From: Whalleya microplaca
Lineage: Eukaryota > Ascomycota > Sordariomycetes > Xylariales > Xylariaceae
Reading direction: 5' to 3'
NCBI GenBank assembly: GCA_022497155.1
Contig: MU385739.1
Location: 186,001 to 250,000 of the forward strand
Length of the DNA: 64,000 nt
A program made the translations under genes and the position numbers. The notes beneath the pieces are model-generated. The model made no database searches. It saw nothing but the letters and a program-made list of their open reading frames with translations, and had not been told where the DNA came from. Shown here piece by piece: positions 36,478 to 47,422 of the stretch. How positions within the stretch are numbered: the stretch's first letter is position 1; each line of letters starts with the position of its first letter.

Positions 36478-37147
36478 CGTATTGCAGATGAAGAGTTAAA
36501 GAAGACAGCACCGGTGCAACCATGACTACTCTGACATGACTTGATTCTGCTACTCGAGAATTTGCGAATCCTTGCGCCGTCATTCTTTCAGCTCATCTGT
36601 ATTGCTTCTGATTGGTGGCCCTGGTCGGGGCCCGACGATGCCCGAGTGATTGAAAAGGCCGCGTATGTACAGCACTTCTTTAGATGCCCCTGTCCGTAGT
36701 AGTCCAAGCCCCAAATATTCTTGGTACAACAGTTATAACCACTAACATACCCCGAGCTCACGATATAATCCTTCGTGTCCCGAGCCCGAAGTTTGCCAGA
36801 TAGCGAAAGCCCAAATTAAGGCCATTAAACGGGAGTGGTGTCATACACTCCTTCAAGGCCGAGGCTTCCAGCCACATTATGATATTTCTGAGACTGTAAC
36901 ACGTAAAGGGTAAATGGAGTTATAATGAATTTACACTATCCTCCGAATTTAATTAGTTAGGAATTATATCTACTGTTTCTATCACTTTGTACATATACGC
37001 TTGACCACCGACAAATGGTGCTTGTCTTTGATTCATCATTCATAATAGCCAACTCGAGTCCGGAACGTTCATCCTCTCCATAATTTACTGGCCCAATTCT
37101 TTCCTCACACTGACAAGCACGGTATAACTTTTTCTTTATTCATTACC
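36478..37147. other. Bidirectional promoter between the Zn2Cys6 regulator and the monooxygenase
   Basis: These 670 bp separate two divergent start codons. The stretch contains the inverted CGG element at 36624-36636 and an ATTGG (CCAAT on the minus strand) at 36611-36615, both nearer the regulator start. No coding region is seen. Confidence 0.65.
36624..36636. promoter_or_regulatory. Inverted CGG triplets (CGG-N3-CCG) in a 13-bp palindrome
   Basis: GTCGGG-G-CCCGAC is a perfect inverted repeat with one central base. It contains CGG at 36626-36628 and CCG at 36632-36634. Inverted CGG triplets are the usual recognition sequence of dimeric Zn2Cys6 proteins. Binding by the adjacent regulator is inferred. 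Confidence 0.5.
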
Positions 37148-38401
37148 ATGCGCGTCTTAATCAGCGGAGCTGGAATCGCTGGGCCTACGTTGGCATGGTT
37201 TCTGGCCAGGACCGGTGCGCGTGTCACCGTCGTGGAGAAGAGCCGATCTCTACTTCCTCATGGCCAAAACGTTGACCTCCAGGGCGCCGCACTGACTGTT
37301 ATTAATAAGATGGGGCTCATGGATCAAATCCGACGATTTAACACCACGGAGAAGGGTACACAATTTATCGACCCAAAGGGACGGCCATTTGCACCTTTGC
37401 CCGTCAAGGAGGGCTACCAGAATAGCCTCACCTCGGAATTCGAGATCCTTCGTGGAGACTTGGCAATGGTCCTCTACGAAGCTACCAAAGACCACTCCAA
37501 TATCAATTACTTTTTTGGTACTACCATCAAGACAGTCATCACAAACGACGATGACACTGTTAAGGTTGAGCTGAACAACAGCGAGGTCCACGAGTTTGAC
37601 CTCTTGGTCGCAGCCGACGGACAATGGTCAAAGCTTCGACAGCAATGCTTCCCTCCAGAATATGTTAACGTAGTCAATCTGGGCACGTATGTAGTCTACT
37701 ACACTATTCCACGCCAGTCCATCGACAATGACTGGTGGAACGTTTACTTGGGTCTTGGATCGAAGCTCATCACCCTCAGGCCCGACCCGCACGGCAGTAT
37801 CAGAGCGATGTTCAGTCGCATGCCCCGCAGCGACGCCCAGAAAAAGGCATGGCTGGAAGTATCCAGGGGTGGCAGACGGGCCCAAGAGGAGCTCGTTAAA
37901 AGGGAGTTTGCTGACGCTGGGTGGCAAGCACCGAGGATCCTTGACGCCATGGAGCAGGCTCCCGACTTCTACTTCCAAGTGCTCCAACAGGTGAAAATGA
38001 CCAAGTGGTCAAATTCGCGTGTGGTTTGCCTAGGAGACACAGCTTACGCCCCATCGCCACTCACAGGGAATGGAACATTACTGGCTATAAACGGGGCCTA
38101 TGTGCTGGCGGGGGAGCTGAGCAAACTCAATGAAGGTGAACATCCTGCAAGGGCACTCGAGGCATATGAGAGCACATTTCGTCCTTTTGTCGAAGAGTCG
38201 CAGAAGATCCCCTTCATCTTTCCGGGTATTGCGCATCCCGAGACGGCATGGGCGAGATGGTTATATCAAACCATTGCGTGGGGACTATCCAAAGCTGCGG
38301 TAATTCCATGGTTAGCGAGCAGGTTTTCTGATGTCGAGAGCCATGAAGACAAATTGCCATGGCCTGAATATAAGAAACTCGTTGAGGGGGGCTCGAAGTA
38401 A
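37148..38401 (+). CDS. FAD-dependent aromatic-type monooxygenase
   Basis: This is a single exon of 417 residues starting at an ATG directly before the dinucleotide fold. GAGIAG at residues 7-12 binds the ADP part of FAD. The DG motif lies in LLVAADGQWSKLR, near residue 158. The GD motif is VVCLGDTAYAPSPLTGNGT, near residue 296. These are the group A flavin monooxygenase (PHBH/TetX-like) signatures. The subgroup with GQNVDLQGAALTV hydroxylates aromatic or polyketide-like substrates using NADPH and O2. No membrane anchor is seen, so it should be cytosolic. It is divergent from the Zn2Cys6 regulator and followed by a decarboxylase-type amidohydrolase in the same direction; a shared aromatic-acid substrate is inferred. 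The exact substrate cannot be told from sequence. Confidence 0.9.
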   Translation: MRVLISGAGIAGPTLAWFLARTGARVTVVEKSRSLLPHGQNVDLQGAALTVINKMGLMDQIRRFNTTEKGTQFIDPKGRPFAPLPVKEGYQNSLTSEFEILRGDLAMVLYEATKDHSNINYFFGTTIKTVITNDDDTVKVELNNSEVHEFDLLVAADGQWSKLRQQCFPPEYVNVVNLGTYVVYYTIPRQSIDNDWWNVYLGLGSKLITLRPDPHGSIRAMFSRMPRSDAQKKAWLEVSRGGRRAQEELVKREFADAGWQAPRILDAMEQAPDFYFQVLQQVKMTKWSNSRVVCLGDTAYAPSPLTGNGTLLAINGAYVLAGELSKLNEGEHPARALEAYESTFRPFVEESQKIPFIFPGIAHPETAWARWLYQTIAWGLSKAAVIPWLASRFSDVESHEDKLPWPEYKKLVEGGSK

Positions 38402-38987
38402 GGGGGATGCATCATTGGGTGGTTAGTGCTGATGTTCCACAAAGCATTATTTACTAGATTCTAGCAGTCACGCTCTCCCCTATTACTTTATCCTAAAGGA
38501 TGCGTTAGCGTTTCTATTTGTTCGAGTAAAGTTTTCTAACTCGTGACTTGAATTGACAACATTTAACCAGACTTGATTAGTCACCCACTAAATTACCCCT
38601 GAATTAACCTCTGAACTCCTTGAGCCCCACAAGAAAAATTTGTGTCGGAATGTACTCTGACACAGCAGAATTGTTAGGTGAAGCCCAGGGGCATGATAGT
38701 GGTCATTAAGGTGTACATGGTGCATAACAGTTAATAACTAGCTATTGAAAAATATTAGAAAATTCTCGCGATAGGTGGCTCATATGTCAGAAAATAACCT
38801 TAGAGGGACTTAACGATAATCAATTCGCCTAGGAACAAATTAAGTTGAGTAAATTCACGTTGAAACGCAATTGACTCAATCCAAGCCAAATTAATTAATA
38901 ACTTGAATTGCTAAAACTACTACCTTAGGATACGTGATATAAATAATAGGGTTTTCGCACACGTACTTTGTCTTGATCCATCCTCTT
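38402..38987. other. Intergenic AT-rich region before the amidohydrolase
   Basis: This 586-bp stretch, very rich in A/T from about 38750 on, separates two co-directional genes. No coding region or repeat is seen. Confidence 0.6.
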
Positions 38988-39999
38988 ATGACTACAATTC
39001 GTACCAAGATGCCTCCATCATTCTCAATTACGCTCGAAGAACATGTCGTGTTTCCGTCTCTTGGTAGCGACCGGCCGTCCTACAACGACATCTGGAAAGT
39101 GTTCTCAGAGGCTAAAAGGGCCCTGGAAGACCACTCAACTGGCCGTATAGCAGACTTGGATGAAGGACATGTCTCTTTCCAGATTATGTCCCACCTACCA
39201 GGAATGTCCAACCATAACGTTGATGGCTGCCGAAAAGCAAACGACGAGATGGCTGAGGCCATTAAGAAGAATTCCAATCGCCTTGGCGGATTTGCATCTC
39301 TTCCAATGGCGTCTCCAGACAAAGCGGCTGCAGAGGTGGAACGAGCCGTCAAAGAACTTGGCCTTCTCGGTGCGATGATTGACAGTCATCTAGGGGACAT
39401 GATCGCACTATGATGACCAGCGCTTCTGGCCTGTCTTTGAGGCAGCTGAGCGTCTTGATGTGCCTCTCTACATTCACCCGGGACCGCCTGAAGATACCAG
39501 AGTGAAAGAGATGTTCTCTGGCAGTTATTCAGAAGTCATCACGCAGGGGCTATCGACCGGTGCTTGGGGGTGGCACGAGGACGTAGGACTGCACGTTGTC
39601 AAGCTCTACTCTGCAGGGGTCTTTGCACGCTTCCCTGGCCTGAAACATATCATCGGACACATGGGAGAGATGATCCCAATGATGATTGATAGGACAGATT
39701 CACTGAAATTCTATGAGAAGAGCAGCCTAGGCCGTTTTCGCGACGTGTGGGATCGGAATATAGGGGTAACTTCAAGTGGCATGTTCAGTGTACGGACTTT
39801 GGAAATGCTCCTCAGGGTAACAAAGATGGACCGAGTCATATATAGCATCGATACTCCTTTTAACAAGAGCATCCTCGGTTGGAAATACCTTCAGGAGCTT
39901 AGCGAGCAAAGTTTGCTGTCGAAGGAAGAGCTGGAAATGTTTTCGTACGGGAATGCGAAAAGGCTTTTGAAATTAGACTTAGAGCTTCAGAAGACGTAA
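38988..39999 (+). pseudogene. Decarboxylase-type amidohydrolase (2,3-DHB/gamma-resorcylate family), frameshifted
   Basis: Two overlapping-phase segments together cover an amidohydrolase-2 domain of about 335 residues. The first (38988 to about 39402) has LEEHVVF, whose E-x-H is the first metal ligand pair, and runs to GAMIDSHLGD. The second (39406-39999) continues with YDDQRFWPVFEAAERLDVP, then YIHPG, IIGHMGE and SIDTPF, the remaining His and Asp ligands. The homology runs straight through, but the frame shifts by one base at 39402-39405 and the upstream frame ends in tandem TGA codons. No GT donor is present to explain the shift by splicing. Intact relatives decarboxylate hydroxybenzoic acids with a metal ion. 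Either a one-base insertion has disabled the gene or there is an assembly error. The ATG at 38988 was chosen; 39009 is an alternative. Confidence 0.8.
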
Positions 40000-41100
40000 T
40001 GTGATTAAAGTTACATTTGAATTACCAAATTACGAGCGAGTTCACCAATGCTCTGAGAGCTACGAGAAGAAGTATTGGTGTCTGACACTGTGGTTCTTCT
40101 GGATGTCATGACATAGATATATTATATCCTCGTGTTTATAGAAAGTATTTAGCAGCGACTCTTGAAGGATGACTCTCTCGTCGCTAAGAAGCATCAAGTC
40201 AAAATTGCCATTGAAACGAAGTGCCTAATTTGCTTTTTTGGACGACACTAGTGGTTTGCGACTAAGAGATTCTAGGCTACTGATAGGTAGAATTGGGAAA
40301 GTAGACAATTGGTCTGTACTCAAACCACCAATCTCTATTGCCACAAGATATTTAGGACAGTAGGAAGGTATTATAGATTCTCTACATACTTACTCTACCT
40401 TTCTATTAAGTACGGAGTAGTCTAATGGTAAATCATAAGATCGACAATGAACATTAACCTTGTTGGCTCTAGGATAACTAACTTCAGACTACAAGTCTCA
40501 TTTCAGAACTACAACTGTAGGTTATTCATTCTATCGCTCTGTACACATCTACGTTAGCCTGCGACCCGACTCTAATGCTCAGAGATTTTAGGAGGCCGGG
40601 CCTTCCTGCGGGTGCACCGCATGGGTGCTTAATGGTGCAATTCACCAGTGCCATTGGCCCATTCCATCGATCTGTGAGTCGACGATCCGGATAGAAGATC
40701 TAAATCTAGTGGCCCTTTTTTGCTTCTGGAATATCCTTTTGAAGTTAGCAGGTTAGGTAGAGGCGGGAGAAATGACACGCGCAGGAACCAACTAACACAA
40801 TGTCTCGTTGTTTTGCTTTTGTCACTGTCAACCAAATATGATATTGGCAATAACTGAATGATCGACACTGCCAAATTTCCAAATTAGGCATGAATGTGAG
40901 ACTGATATGCTTATGGTAGATCAAAACGACGTTGAACTTTTATTCCGGTGGCGTCTTTACGTAATTGTCGCAGTTTATATTTCCACCAGGCCTCAAATCA
41001 ACTAATATTAAGAGCGAGGGACCTTTTTACGGAATGTAAAGAGTATGGATTATTTGTAGGTTCACCACAAGGTAGTAGAGAAACATCGTGATCAACTATC
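40000..41100. other. Intergenic region without a supported gene
   Basis: These 1.1 kb lie between the amidohydrolase and the 7TM-RGS gene. Open frames are short and unrecognised. The stretch must contain the promoter of the RGS gene. Confidence 0.6.
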
Positions 41101-43029
41101 ATGGCAGACATCTATTCGCTTCCACCGAGCCCACCCAACTTTGACTCGGTGGGCATTTTCTATATGACCTATTGTGCAACATGGACGAGCCTTGTGCTCG
41201 CCGGCATGCTATTCCTATGCGCAAATCGTCGGAACCCGATTCTCAAAATCCGCGGCCTCCCTCTATCACTCGCCGCTATTGCTTTCCTCCATGTGTATTG
41301 GATCCTCGCTCAAATCACATACCCCATTGGACTAACTATGCCAATAATTCTTGCCTATGATATCCAGTATTTCTTTATGGGCATCTGGTTTCCACTTGGA
41401 ATTGCCCTGTTCCATGCTTCTAACAGCCGCTTCCTATACGTTGCTCAATTGCAGAAGCAGTTCACTCAGTCAAATGTTCGAAGAAAGAAGTCGGGCTGTA
41501 ATGGGGCAGATACGTCATGGCTCTGTCGCCTAAGAAATTTGGAGTACTCGACTAGGATCTTGATTTATATTGGCTTGGGCATGGTAGTCCAGGTATGTCT
41601 TCGTTTGTTTGTCTCAACCTTGGGATAACTCAGGTCTAAACATTTCACTAGGTTCTCCTCACTATCGGCATGTGGTTCGCGTGCCGTAAATACCACCCCA
41701 CATACGGAGTTCCTGGTACGGAACTTCAGGGCACACTCGAGGAACAAATAATCGAACTGGGTCGTGGGTGGGAGTGGTGGCCATCCGCTTTATGGCAGGT
41801 AGTTTGGACGTGGATAGTAGGCCTACCCAGACGTGAAACTGAAAGGCTCTACTGACCTCTATAGGTTGCCCCTGTGATGATTTGGCGAGCATGGGGGATT
41901 CGCGACACGATGGGATGGCGCTTACAGACCATTGGGTGTTGTCTCTCGAAGTTAGTGGTCTTTATTCTTTGCTAACATATTGCATACTGCTGACTCTTCT
42001 CAAGTCTCCATGCGACGCCAATGTGGCTGATGGCTATGTATATGCCCGCCTTTATACCAATTAATAAATACTTTACACCTAGCCAATGGTACGTCGGCTG
42101 AGACTAGAAGGATAAGTAAGTGATAAGACAGAGACTGATTAGTAAATTTTAGGATTCACCTCTCAGTAATGATGTTCGAGATCTTCACCATATTCGTTCC
42201 TTGCTGGCAGGTTTTAAGGCATCGAAATATGCGCAAAAGAGCAGCTGATTCGAATGCCAAGTGGGAAACAGCATCGCAAGCAACTCTGAGAACGTCGAGC
42301 TCCGTGGTGTGGAAGTCTGCCTCCATCGTCGAAAAGGGGCACACCATAGAATTCCTAGATAAGGAGTTGGGCGACCGCCTATTTACCATGAGTGCACTAG
42401 ACCACGTGCTTAACGACAATCCCGGCCCACTGCAAGATTTTTCAGCTGAAAGGGATTTCTCGGGAGAGAACATTGCCTTTTTGACCCGTACTGCTACCTG
42501 GAAGTCGTCGTGGCCCGAGTTTCCTACTGAGGACCAAGTCCGTAATATCTTTACCCAGGCGCTAGCAATCTACACAGACTTCATCAGCCCTCGGGATGCC
42601 GAGTTTCCCATTAACTTATCGTCACGAGACCTCAAGCGTCTTGAAGCCATTTTTGAGAGACCTGCGAGAATACTTTGCGGAGAGGCCCGTGTGAATCAAG
42701 CAACGCCGTTTGATGCCGGCGGATCCCCTCGAGCTCATCGAAGAGGCAGCGGCGAAGCGGTGGCTTCTTCGCACGACTGGATTGAGCTTGGAGAAGTTGC
42801 CAGCAGGATACAATATGCAGGAGAGATCTCTGATGAGTTTGGTTTGGCTGTATTTGACAGCGCTCAAGCCCATATCAAGTATTTAGTCTTGACTAATACG
42901 TGGCCGAAGTTCATCGGCGAGATACAACAACGGAGGCGCTCTAGTGAGACCGAGCGGAGTGACCACACCGGGTCGTCGTATACAACACTTACGAGTCGAG
43001 TGTCAAGCTTAATACACTCTATCTTTTGA
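41101..43029 (+). CDS. Seven-transmembrane protein with C-terminal RGS domain
   Basis: Five exons (41101-41592, 41652-41798, 41865-41950, 42005-42088, 42153-43029) give 561 residues. The first about 300 residues contain several hydrophobic helices (for example MTYCATWTSLVLAGMLFLC, MGIWFPLGIALF and SVMMFEIFTIFVPCW), consistent with seven membrane spans. From about residue 340 to 520 lies an RGS-like fold, beginning FTMSALDHVLNDNPGPLQDF and ending HIKYLVLTNTWPKFIGEI. A Ser/Arg/Gly-rich insertion of about 50 residues sits before its last helices. RGS domains speed GTP hydrolysis by G-alpha subunits. Fungal 7TM-RGS proteins of the GprK type are thought to couple a membrane input to G-protein shut-off. 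Placement inside a metabolic block suggests sensing of a metabolite, but this is speculation. All junctions are in frame. Confidence 0.85.
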
Positions 43030-44325
43030 AGACCTAAGAGCGATCCTTAAGTGTCTAGAGCTGGTTTGTTTGTCCACGTATATGTTAGGTCATATAAACG
43101 ATGAATATAATTATTATTCTGTGTTCGATGTAGTATCATATGATTACACAACACTGCAGTAATAATAGCTTTGACTTAAATATGTGTTAATTGGTATGCG
43201 AGCTTCCTGTTCTCATCGGTCTATGAGTGTAAGCCTCAAACCAGACTTAAGAGGATCGAAATCAAGCTGTCAATGTTATTGGCTGTGAATCGTCAGCGTA
43301 GGAATCATAGTTTTTCTCCGTTGCGGTACATAATACCTAAGCTATGAGCTTCTGAGTGCCCAGAGTCTACTAACAGAGCCACACCGGAATATGGCAGCAC
43401 TGTAACTTCGCTAAGCACACATATCGTTTTCAGCCATGCCCCATATCCCGAAGAATGCCCACGACGACTAATGTAAGACGCTTAAGTTTCCAAAGCGCTA
43501 AGTGAGATAGTTGCTGGCAATTTTCAGGGTGTCACAAAAACGATGCTGCAATTACTGTGCAGCAATTACACCCTATGACCGTAACATAGGGATTCAGACT
43601 CTCCAGCACGGAGTCTATGCCCACGTGAGACGACACAATTAGAGACCTAACATGACGCCACATCCACTTCCCACGGTGGCCCATGAGCGATTAGATCCTA
43701 ACAATCAGCTCACGTTGTGTCAATGCGTGAATTTAGTGTTCTGCCACATTAAATGTGATGGTCTCCCCTCCTCCCCGGTAACTACTTAAGTATTCAATTC
43801 TCACACACCACGTCGTAATCCTGTGTTGAGGTTCTGCATCCATTGAAGCACTCGCCCTGATTGCAGATCTCAGGACGTATTAGATTTTAGCTCGATTGGA
43901 CATATATGGTACACTGTAGCTAGCCGTTGGTATGAATTTGAGGGTATTACGTAGAACGCTAGAGTGAACGTAGGTAAGAAGTTAGGGTCTTCGACAGATT
44001 CCTCGCGCGCTAGAAAGTAGACGCAGTGTTCGTGCAGGAACAGGATTCAGTTACGCAGATTAAACCTTCAAGAGGTGTCCTAGAATAAGCGATGTAACTC
44101 ATAATGTTCAACCCAAACACTGTTGCATGATAAATTACATCGGACAACGTTGCTTTGAAGGGCGTATGAACAGGTCTTTGAAGGGCGTGATCACGTGGCT
44201 TTAAACGGCACGGATTTGATGATTGGTTATAGAACAGTTACGTATGTTATATATAGCCGTATATCTCTCAGTCCGTCTCCCAAGGAAAGTCAATTTCTCT
44301 TGGAGATGAGCACAACCGAGTGACA
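43030..44325. other. Intergenic region containing the MFS exporter promoter
   Basis: No gene is supported in these 1.3 kb. The last 180 bp hold a dense group of possible promoter elements, listed separately. Confidence 0.6.
44153..44256 (+). promoter_or_regulatory. Promoter elements of the DHA2 transporter: direct repeat, CACGTG, inverted CCAAT, TATA
   Basis: The 13-mer CTTTGAAGGGCGT is repeated exactly at 44153-44165 and 44176-44188. It is followed by an E-box CACGTG at 44192-44197, an ATTGG (CCAAT on the other strand) at 44222-44226 and TATATATAG at 44248-44256. The TATA-like element lies about 70 bp before the start codon at 44326. The elements are seen in the sequence; their use is inferred. 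Confidence 0.5.
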
Positions 44326-46058
44326 ATGGACGATCTCACTCCCGTTAAGCCTCCTATGACAGATCCTGGTGCTCCAGCAGAGCCCTCCTCTCATAAAACC
44401 CCCATTAAGCCACTCCAGCTAGCCGAAGAGTCAAAGGTCCGCTCAAAGCTGCGGATCTTCTCTATCTTGGTTTCGCTCTATGTGCATTAACCCGTCTGAA
44501 CCCTCGGTGAGTGCCAGTTGGCTAATTATGCCTCTAGCTTGTCCTCTTCGTAGCAGCCCTCAATCAAACCATCATAGCTACATCTATCCCGACAATCTCC
44601 GCCGCTCTGCACTCCGCTTCAGGCTATGTTTGGATTGGCGGCGCATACGTACTGGCCAATGCCGCTACAGGTCCAATATGGGCCAAATGCAGCGACATTT
44701 GGGGTCGTAAGCCTGCTCTGTTGGGAGCACTCGGTATCTTTGCTGTCGCTAGCATGATCGCAGCGCTGAGTACAAATATGCCGATGTTGATTGCTGCACG
44801 GGCGTTACAGGGCACAGGTGGCGGCGGCCTGATGTCGTTGGTGACTATTACAATTTCAGATCTCTTCAGCATGCGACATCGAGCCTTGTACATAGGCTTG
44901 CTTGGAGTAATGTGGGCGCTTGCTGGATCCACTGGGCCTCTAATTGGAGGAGCGCTCACACAGCTCGTCAGTTGGCGGTGGTGCTTCTGGATCAGTCTTC
45001 CGGTCAGCGGGATGGCATTCATACTCTTGCTGCTTCTCCTGGATGTGCACAACCCACACACGAAGCTAGGCGAAGGCATTAAGGCTATTGACTGGCTTGG
45101 GACGCTCTCAATCCTAGCGGTGACCCTTCTACTCCTTCTCGGACTGGACTTCGGTGGCGCGATATTTCCCTGGAACAGTCCGAAAGTCATCTGCTTAATT
45201 GTGTTCGGCACACTGATGATAGGCTTCTTCCTCTATAGCGAAAAACGCCTAGCTAAATATCCTCTGATGCCATTAAGCGTGTTCAAGGACTGGTCCAACA
45301 ACGCAACCTTCCTACTTGCCTTTGCGCACAGCATGGTCGCAGTTGGCATAGAATATTACTTACCATTATATTTCCAAAGCGTAAAACAAGACTCCCCTCT
45401 GCATAGCGGTATTATGATAATACCAATGATGATAACGGAAGCAGTTGCGGACATATCGGTTGGCATATTAATCCACCGGACTGGCCGCTACATAGAAATC
45501 ATGTGGGTTGGGGCAACGCTCTTAACATTAGGTACAGGATTGTACATCAACTTCCGAACCGACACTTCTGTTGCTCAAATCATCGGGTTCGAGATAATCA
45601 ACGGTATCGGCACTGCACTTCTATTCCAAACGCCCACGCTCGCCATCCAGAACACTGTCAGTCAGGCTGACACTGCGGCAGCTACAGCATCCATGGGTTT
45701 CATCCGCAACGTAGCAACCGCGTTGTCTCTCGTGCTCGGCGGGTTGGTGTTCCAGAATAGTATGGCTACCCGCCAATCATCACTCGCTGCCGCTGGACTC
45801 AGCGAATCTGTTCTCGAGGCTCTTTCTGGTGATCAAGCAGCAGCAAATGTAGGGATCGTCAAGTCTATCCAGGATGCTGCACAGCGTCAGGTGGTGCAGG
45901 ACGGTTTTGCCTGGAGTCTCAGGAATATGTTCATAATGTACACCGGCCTGGCGGCTATTGCGATGGTGGCGAGTGCTTTCACCAAGCACCGACGTATGAG
46001 CACGGAGCACACAGTGACGAAGACGGGGATACAGCAGCTGACTCAGAGGGCAGATTGA
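44326..46058 (+). CDS. DHA2-family (14-TM) MFS drug/metabolite exporter
   Basis: Two exons (44326-44481 and 44538-46058) give 558 residues. A polar, Pro-rich N-terminus of about 40 residues leads into the first helix. The D1-like motif LNQTIIATSIPTI is present and is a mark of multidrug proton antiporters. Motif A appears as DIWGRKPALL and motif C as GPLIGGALT. The length and the number of hydrophobic segments fit the 14-helix DHA2 group. Such transporters at the plasma membrane or vacuole export toxic metabolites and frequently sit in biosynthetic clusters. The first intron interrupts helix 1. The promoter carries a direct repeat and an E-box. No lesion is seen, so this transporter should be functional, unlike the second MFS gene at 57.5-58.9 kb. 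Confidence 0.92.
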
Positions 46059-47422
46059 ACGTAGGATGCAGTTACGATCCGTAATTCAAATACATCCTAT
46101 GGTGTGAGATAAGGTTTGTTTGCTTCAGACCAGTCTTTTCAAATCACTGCGCCTTGAATTCAACTGTGCCTAGTCTGAACGGAGTCATCTTCATGTCTAG
46201 GTAGTGGAAACTGGATAACAGGGGTGTATCTGTTGTGCTTGAACTGTAATACAACGGGCTCCGGCGTCAGATCGGGTTTCCTACTGTTACGACGTCCAGT
46301 CCCACGAGTACCAAGGCTTAGTTAGATATACAGATACACAGGCTACTACGCATTGGCAACAGCGGCAAGGTAACTGCAGAGTAACTTTAGAGCAGTTCCA
46401 CGGGAGCTAAGGGAGGTGGATTAGGGATGTCTTAACGCACGCAAGCTGATTAGTATAGATGAAGATGACAACGTCCCTGTCTTCGTCCGTTCACATGACA
46501 ACAGAGAGTTCTATATCCGGCTATTCGCGAAGATCAGTCTCTACTTCTCCAGGTTGAAACAAGCAACCGAAGATTAGATTACATGCGTACGTATCAGGCC
46601 TCGAGATCTTTGGGGCAGGTTCAATTACATATGGACGAACAGTCTAGCTCATCCAAACCACTTCACTCTGATAGCCCCGAGGTAATGATACTTGTCATAA
46701 TGCTGTGGCAAAAATGATGCAGCTTTTTAATGCTACCCTGTGCCAAAAAGTACATGCATATATATTCCATGAAGTGGCATGCATGGAGTGTCAGCAACGG
46801 GCTAAGACTAGACAGTTCAATGTTATCCATACAGCATATTAGCAAATCAGTCTCCGACTTAAATATATTCAGGTTGGCAGAATTATGGAATCCCAAACAC
46901 CGCTGACTAATGCCTTGTCAAAATAGAAGCCAAAGCCTACCTAGATCGTTCAAGTTTCGGTAGAAACCAGGAAAGCCTTAAGTGCCTCTGTTAAATATCT
47001 GCGAGGGGCTACAGCTTGATTAGCATAATTTCCAGCAGACCTAGACTTATATGATGTTTCAAATAGCTACATACTAGAGGGTCTTGTAGAAATGTACTAC
47101 GCCAATGGTTATAAACAATGGAGTCTACTCTAATAGAGAAAATGAAGCCATTTAGTGAGGTGCCCCTTGCCGAGACAGTTCTACTTGTATAAGCCGGAGG
47201 AGCAAGTATTTCGGCCGTAAGGTCGTTTCCAAGTAATCCAATGCACGTGAATATTCCTGCACGTTTGATTGGGTTCCGCAGACTCTTGTCCGACGCACGA
47301 CCTGTAAGCATTACCTGTATAAATGAGACCTGGAAAGAATCACGGAATGGCAAATACTAGTTCTCTCTTTCTGATTCCTGTTCTCTATCTCCACTTTGTT
47401 CATAGAACTACTAGTAATCGAT
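46059..47422. other. Intergenic region before the P450 gene
   Basis: These 1.36 kb contain no supported gene. Minus-strand frames of 77 and 114 codons show no domain and are probably chance. Confidence 0.6.
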
